Of a stretch of 64,000 bases of DNA, positions 61,962-64,000 are shown in pieces. A program made the position numbers and the translations under genes. This DNA is from Demequina oxidasica (lineage in GTDB: Bacteria; Actinomycetota; Actinomycetes; Actinomycetales; Demequinaceae), in the NCBI RefSeq assembly GCF_000975115.1, contig NZ_BBRE01000003.1, positions 186,001 through 250,000 of the forward strand, given 5' to 3'. The notes beneath the pieces were generated by a model. That model was not told the origin of the DNA. It was given only the letters and a program-made list of their open reading frames with translations, and did not search any database. Positions within the stretch are counted from its first letter, which is position 1. The number at the start of each line of letters is the position of its first letter.

Positions 61962-62960
61962 ATGTCTGTCAACAGCGCATCCGTCCCACTGTCCATCCTC
62001 GACCTCGCGCCCATCGGCCCGGATGAGACTCCCAAGCAGAGCTTTGAGAATTCGGTCGCACTCGCGCAGACAGCCGAGCGCAAGGGGTACACGCGCGTCT
62101 GGTACGCCGAGCACCACAACATGCCGGTCATCGCCTCCTCTGCGACCAGCGTGCTGATCGCCCACATCGCGGCGCACACGTCGACTATCCGCCTGGGTGC
62201 CGGTGGGGTGATGCTGCCCAACCACTCGCCGCTCACCATCGCGGAGCAGTTCGGCACGCTCGAGTCGCTCCACCCAGGACGGATCGACTTGGGACTCGGC
62301 CGCGCCCCCGGTGGCGACCGCGCCATCTTCAACGCTCTGCGGCGCGACCCCGGCGCATCGGAGCAGTTCCCGCAAGACGTGCTCGAACTTCAGGCATACC
62401 TCGGAGCCGAGTCGCGCGTTGCATCGGTCAGCGCGTACCCCGGCAAGGACACCAACGTGCCGCTGTACATCCTGGGGTCGTCACTGTTCGGCGCCCAACT
62501 CGCCGCAGCACTTGGCCTGCCGTACGCGTTCGCCTCCCACTTCGCGCCCGACGCACTTCACGAGGCGGTCGCGCTGTACCGCCGCGACTTCAAGCCTTCC
62601 GAGCAGCTCGATCACCCTTACGTCATCGCTGGCGCGAATGTCTTCGCGGCAGACACGACGGCCGATGCCGAGGCGCAGTTCGAGGCGGCGCGTCGCCGTC
62701 GCGTACGTGGCATGATCGCGCGCAACCAGGCGGGCATCGAGTACACCGATGCTCAGATCGACGAGTTCCTCACGACCCCGGCGGGCGCCAACATCGCGAA
62801 CATGATGCGGATGACCGCCGTGGGCACCTCGGACGAGGTCGCCGACTGGTTAAGCGAGTTCGCGCTGACCGCGCAGGCGGATGAACTCATCGTCGCGCAC
62901 GGGGCACTGGACGTGGCGGACCGGCTTCGTTCCGTGGAGCTCGCTGCTCCTGCCATCTGA
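61962..62960 (+). CDS. LLM-class flavin-dependent oxidoreductase
   Basis: 332 residues of the luciferase-like monooxygenase (group 1, YhbW-like) family: LSILDLAPIG at the start, GYTRVWYAEHHNM, TSTIRLGAGGVMLPNHSPL and HPGRIDLGLGRAPGGD are diagnostic. Uses FMNH2 or F420-type cofactor to oxidise an unknown substrate. ATG 61962 gives the standard start; the frame extends to a TTG at 61905. The gene sits alone between two 55-bp inverted repeats, which end 73 bp before its ATG and 10 bp after its TGA. Confidence 0.92.
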   Translation: MSVNSASVPLSILDLAPIGPDETPKQSFENSVALAQTAERKGYTRVWYAEHHNMPVIASSATSVLIAHIAAHTSTIRLGAGGVMLPNHSPLTIAEQFGTLESLHPGRIDLGLGRAPGGDRAIFNALRRDPGASEQFPQDVLELQAYLGAESRVASVSAYPGKDTNVPLYILGSSLFGAQLAAALGLPYAFASHFAPDALHEAVALYRRDFKPSEQLDHPYVIAGANVFAADTTADAEAQFEAARRRRVRGMIARNQAGIEYTDAQIDEFLTTPAGANIANMMRMTAVGTSDEVADWLSEFALTAQADELIVAHGALDVADRLRSVELAAPAI

Positions 62961-62970
62961 CCAGCGCACA

Positions 62971-63025
62971 CTTTGGGACCGCTAGGAAAAATCAGCTGCA
63001 GATTTCGTACGTTGAGGGACCGCTA
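62971..63025 (-). repeat. Right 55-bp inverted repeat of the LLM cassette
   Basis: Reverse complement of 61834-61888, 52 of 55 identical, no gaps. Contains GGGACCGCTA at 62975-62984 and 63016-63025. It starts 10 bp after the LLM gene stop and ends 25 bp before the stop of the convergent aminotransferase gene. Confidence 0.9.
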
Positions 63026-63050
63026 CGAGGTGGTGCTGCCGAGACCCCTC

Positions 63051-64000
63051 CTAGGCGACCTTATCGGCGAGCACCTTGATGCCCAGGCGCATGTCCTCAG
63101 CGGGCAAGTAGAACGGTAGTCGGAAGTGATCGGCTCCCGCACCCGGGATTACCTCGAATGCCGAACCCGGTGCGACCGGAACACCCGCCGCGGCGGAGCG
63201 TTGCGCGAATCGCTCCGCGCCTCCATCGGGAAGGCGGATCCACAGGCTTGGTCCTCCCACAGGCGCGGTGTACTCCCAGTCGACGTTGGCCTGCCCAATC
63301 ACATCCATGGCCACCGCCAAGGACTCCCGCAACTCACCCATGCGCCACTGGAGCGTGTCGTCGTAGTGGTCGCTGAGAAGCTTGGCACCAATGCGCTGGA
63401 GCATGGCCGGCCCTCCTAGATCCATCGCAGCACGGCGGTGGCGCAGTTGTGCGGCAAGCGTCGCGTTGGTGTGCAGCCAGCCAATGCGCAGCCCGCCCCA
63501 GAACACCTTGGAAAGGCCGCCGATAGTAATCACGGACTTCCCGCCGGGAAAGGTCGCCATAGGGCTGCGCTTCACTCCGTCAAGGGAAATGTCGCCGATG
63601 ATGCGGTCGTCAATGATGGTGGTGTCCGTGGCCGCCGCAGCGGCGACGAGCCGTGCCGCGTCTTCATCGGACATCGCCGTGCCGGTCGGGTTGTGGAACG
63701 TCGTGACGTAAGCCGCGTCGGGACGAGCCGCCTTGAAGAGTTTTGCGGCGGCGGACACATCCAGGCCGTCACGAGTCATGGGCAGGGCCATAGGACGAGC
63801 ACCCGCGGCTGCCACCGCATCGAAGACTCCGGGGTATGTCACGGACTCGAGCGCTACTGCCCCGCCGTCGCTGGCGACACCGGTCACTGCGAGCCACACC
63901 GCCTGTTGGCCGCCAGCGGTGATCACGATCTCGTCTGACTGCGCCCTGATGCCGCTGGCCCGCAGGTGCTCCACGATCGCGCGCGTCAGGTCGATGTCGC
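63051..64000 (-). CDS. PLP-dependent class I/II aminotransferase, MocR-like (N-terminus outside window)
   Basis: The frame is open to the window edge, so at least 316 C-terminal residues are present. Fold type I signatures: VITAGGQQAVWLAV, TTFHNPTGTAM, IIDDRIIGDI and IGGLSKVFWGGLRIGWL with the PLP Lys. The GGPSLWIRLP and APGSAFEV tail is typical of MocR/PdxR regulators or related aminotransferases. Whether an N-terminal GntR DNA-binding domain is present lies outside the window. The end faces the LLM cassette. Confidence 0.85.
   Translation of the reverse strand, partial: DIDLTRAIVEHLRASGIRAQSDEIVITAGGQQAVWLAVTGVASDGGAVALESVTYPGVFDAVAAAGARPMALPMTRDGLDVSAAAKLFKAARPDAAYVTTFHNPTGTAMSDEDAARLVAAAAATDTTIIDDRIIGDISLDGVKRSPMATFPGGKSVITIGGLSKVFWGGLRIGWLHTNATLAAQLRHRRAAMDLGGPAMLQRIGAKLLSDHYDDTLQWRMGELRESLAVAMDVIGQANVDWEYTAPVGGPSLWIRLPDGGAERFAQRSAAAGVPVAPGSAFEVIPGAGADHFRLPFYLPAEDMRLGIKVLADKVA

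Noticed and set aside
1-64000. CRISPR array or phage/prophage region
   Set aside because: No regularly spaced repeats, cas genes, integrase or structural phage genes were seen.

Overview
The window is chromosomal DNA from a high-GC Gram-positive bacterium of the Actinomycetota. Two WhiB-type iron-sulfur regulators, an AdnA/AdnB-like helicase-nuclease pair, a UvrD2-like helicase and families largely confined to actinobacteria (DUF3499, DUF5719, DUF3107, DUF3152, DUF2505, DUF5679, UPF0182) all point there. The LAXTG-like wall-sorting signal and the general gene content fit the Micrococcales, but the genus cannot be fixed from sequence alone. Many neighbours are also neighbours, or lie close together, in Mycobacterium tuberculosis (roughly Rv3193c-Rv3277), so most of the window is an old core block. 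No transposase, integrase, phage gene or CRISPR array was seen.

Layout. 1-2427: end of a DUF58 gene, SpoIIM-like and RDD membrane proteins. 2434-6736 (minus): DUF3499, phosphomannomutase, CDF metal transporter and S-adenosylhomocysteine hydrolase. 6808-22345: envelope and regulation block with a degenerate zincin, DUF5719, a large glycosyltransferase, WhiB2, a second glycosyltransferase, two tandem LCP ligases, purE/purK, a GtrA flippase, a two-component system and a GT-C-like membrane protein. 22409-31119: a stand-alone FHA-FtsK/EccC-like ATPase, WhiB1 convergent with a PdtaS-like kinase, DUF2505 coupled to two Fluc channels, DUF427, an amino-acid permease and the initiator tRNA. 31214-43414: DUF4328, UPF0182, PDZ-Lon protease, DUF2342, DUF5679, an orphan cyclodehydratase-type E1-like protein, UvrD2, NudC and a phosphotransferase. 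43421-51761: AdnB/AdnA, DUF3152, DUF3107, gluconokinase. 51835-59917: two sortase-type surface proteins around a DEAD-box helicase, TrhO, glycerate kinase and a PHP phosphatase. 60174-64000: aminopeptidase P, a small membrane protein, an LLM flavin oxidoreductase and a truncated PLP aminotransferase.

Functional themes are cell-wall polymer assembly (ManB, glycosyltransferases, LCP, GtrA), its control by WhiB2 and a two-component system, DNA end processing and repair (AdnAB, UvrD2), and stress or redox sensing (WhiB1, PdtaS).

The most unusual structure is at 61834-63025. Two 55-bp inverted repeats (52 of 55 positions identical), each containing two copies of a 10-bp motif 41 bp apart, bracket a single LLM oxidoreductase gene with no recombinase or transposase nearby. 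It looks like a one-gene cassette: a non-autonomous mobile unit, an invertible segment, or a paired operator system. Other leads are a palindrome fused to the whiB2 -10 box, CRP-like and MtrA-like sites before whiB1, a UvrD2 lacking its zinc motif, and two metalloprotease-family proteins with altered catalytic motifs.
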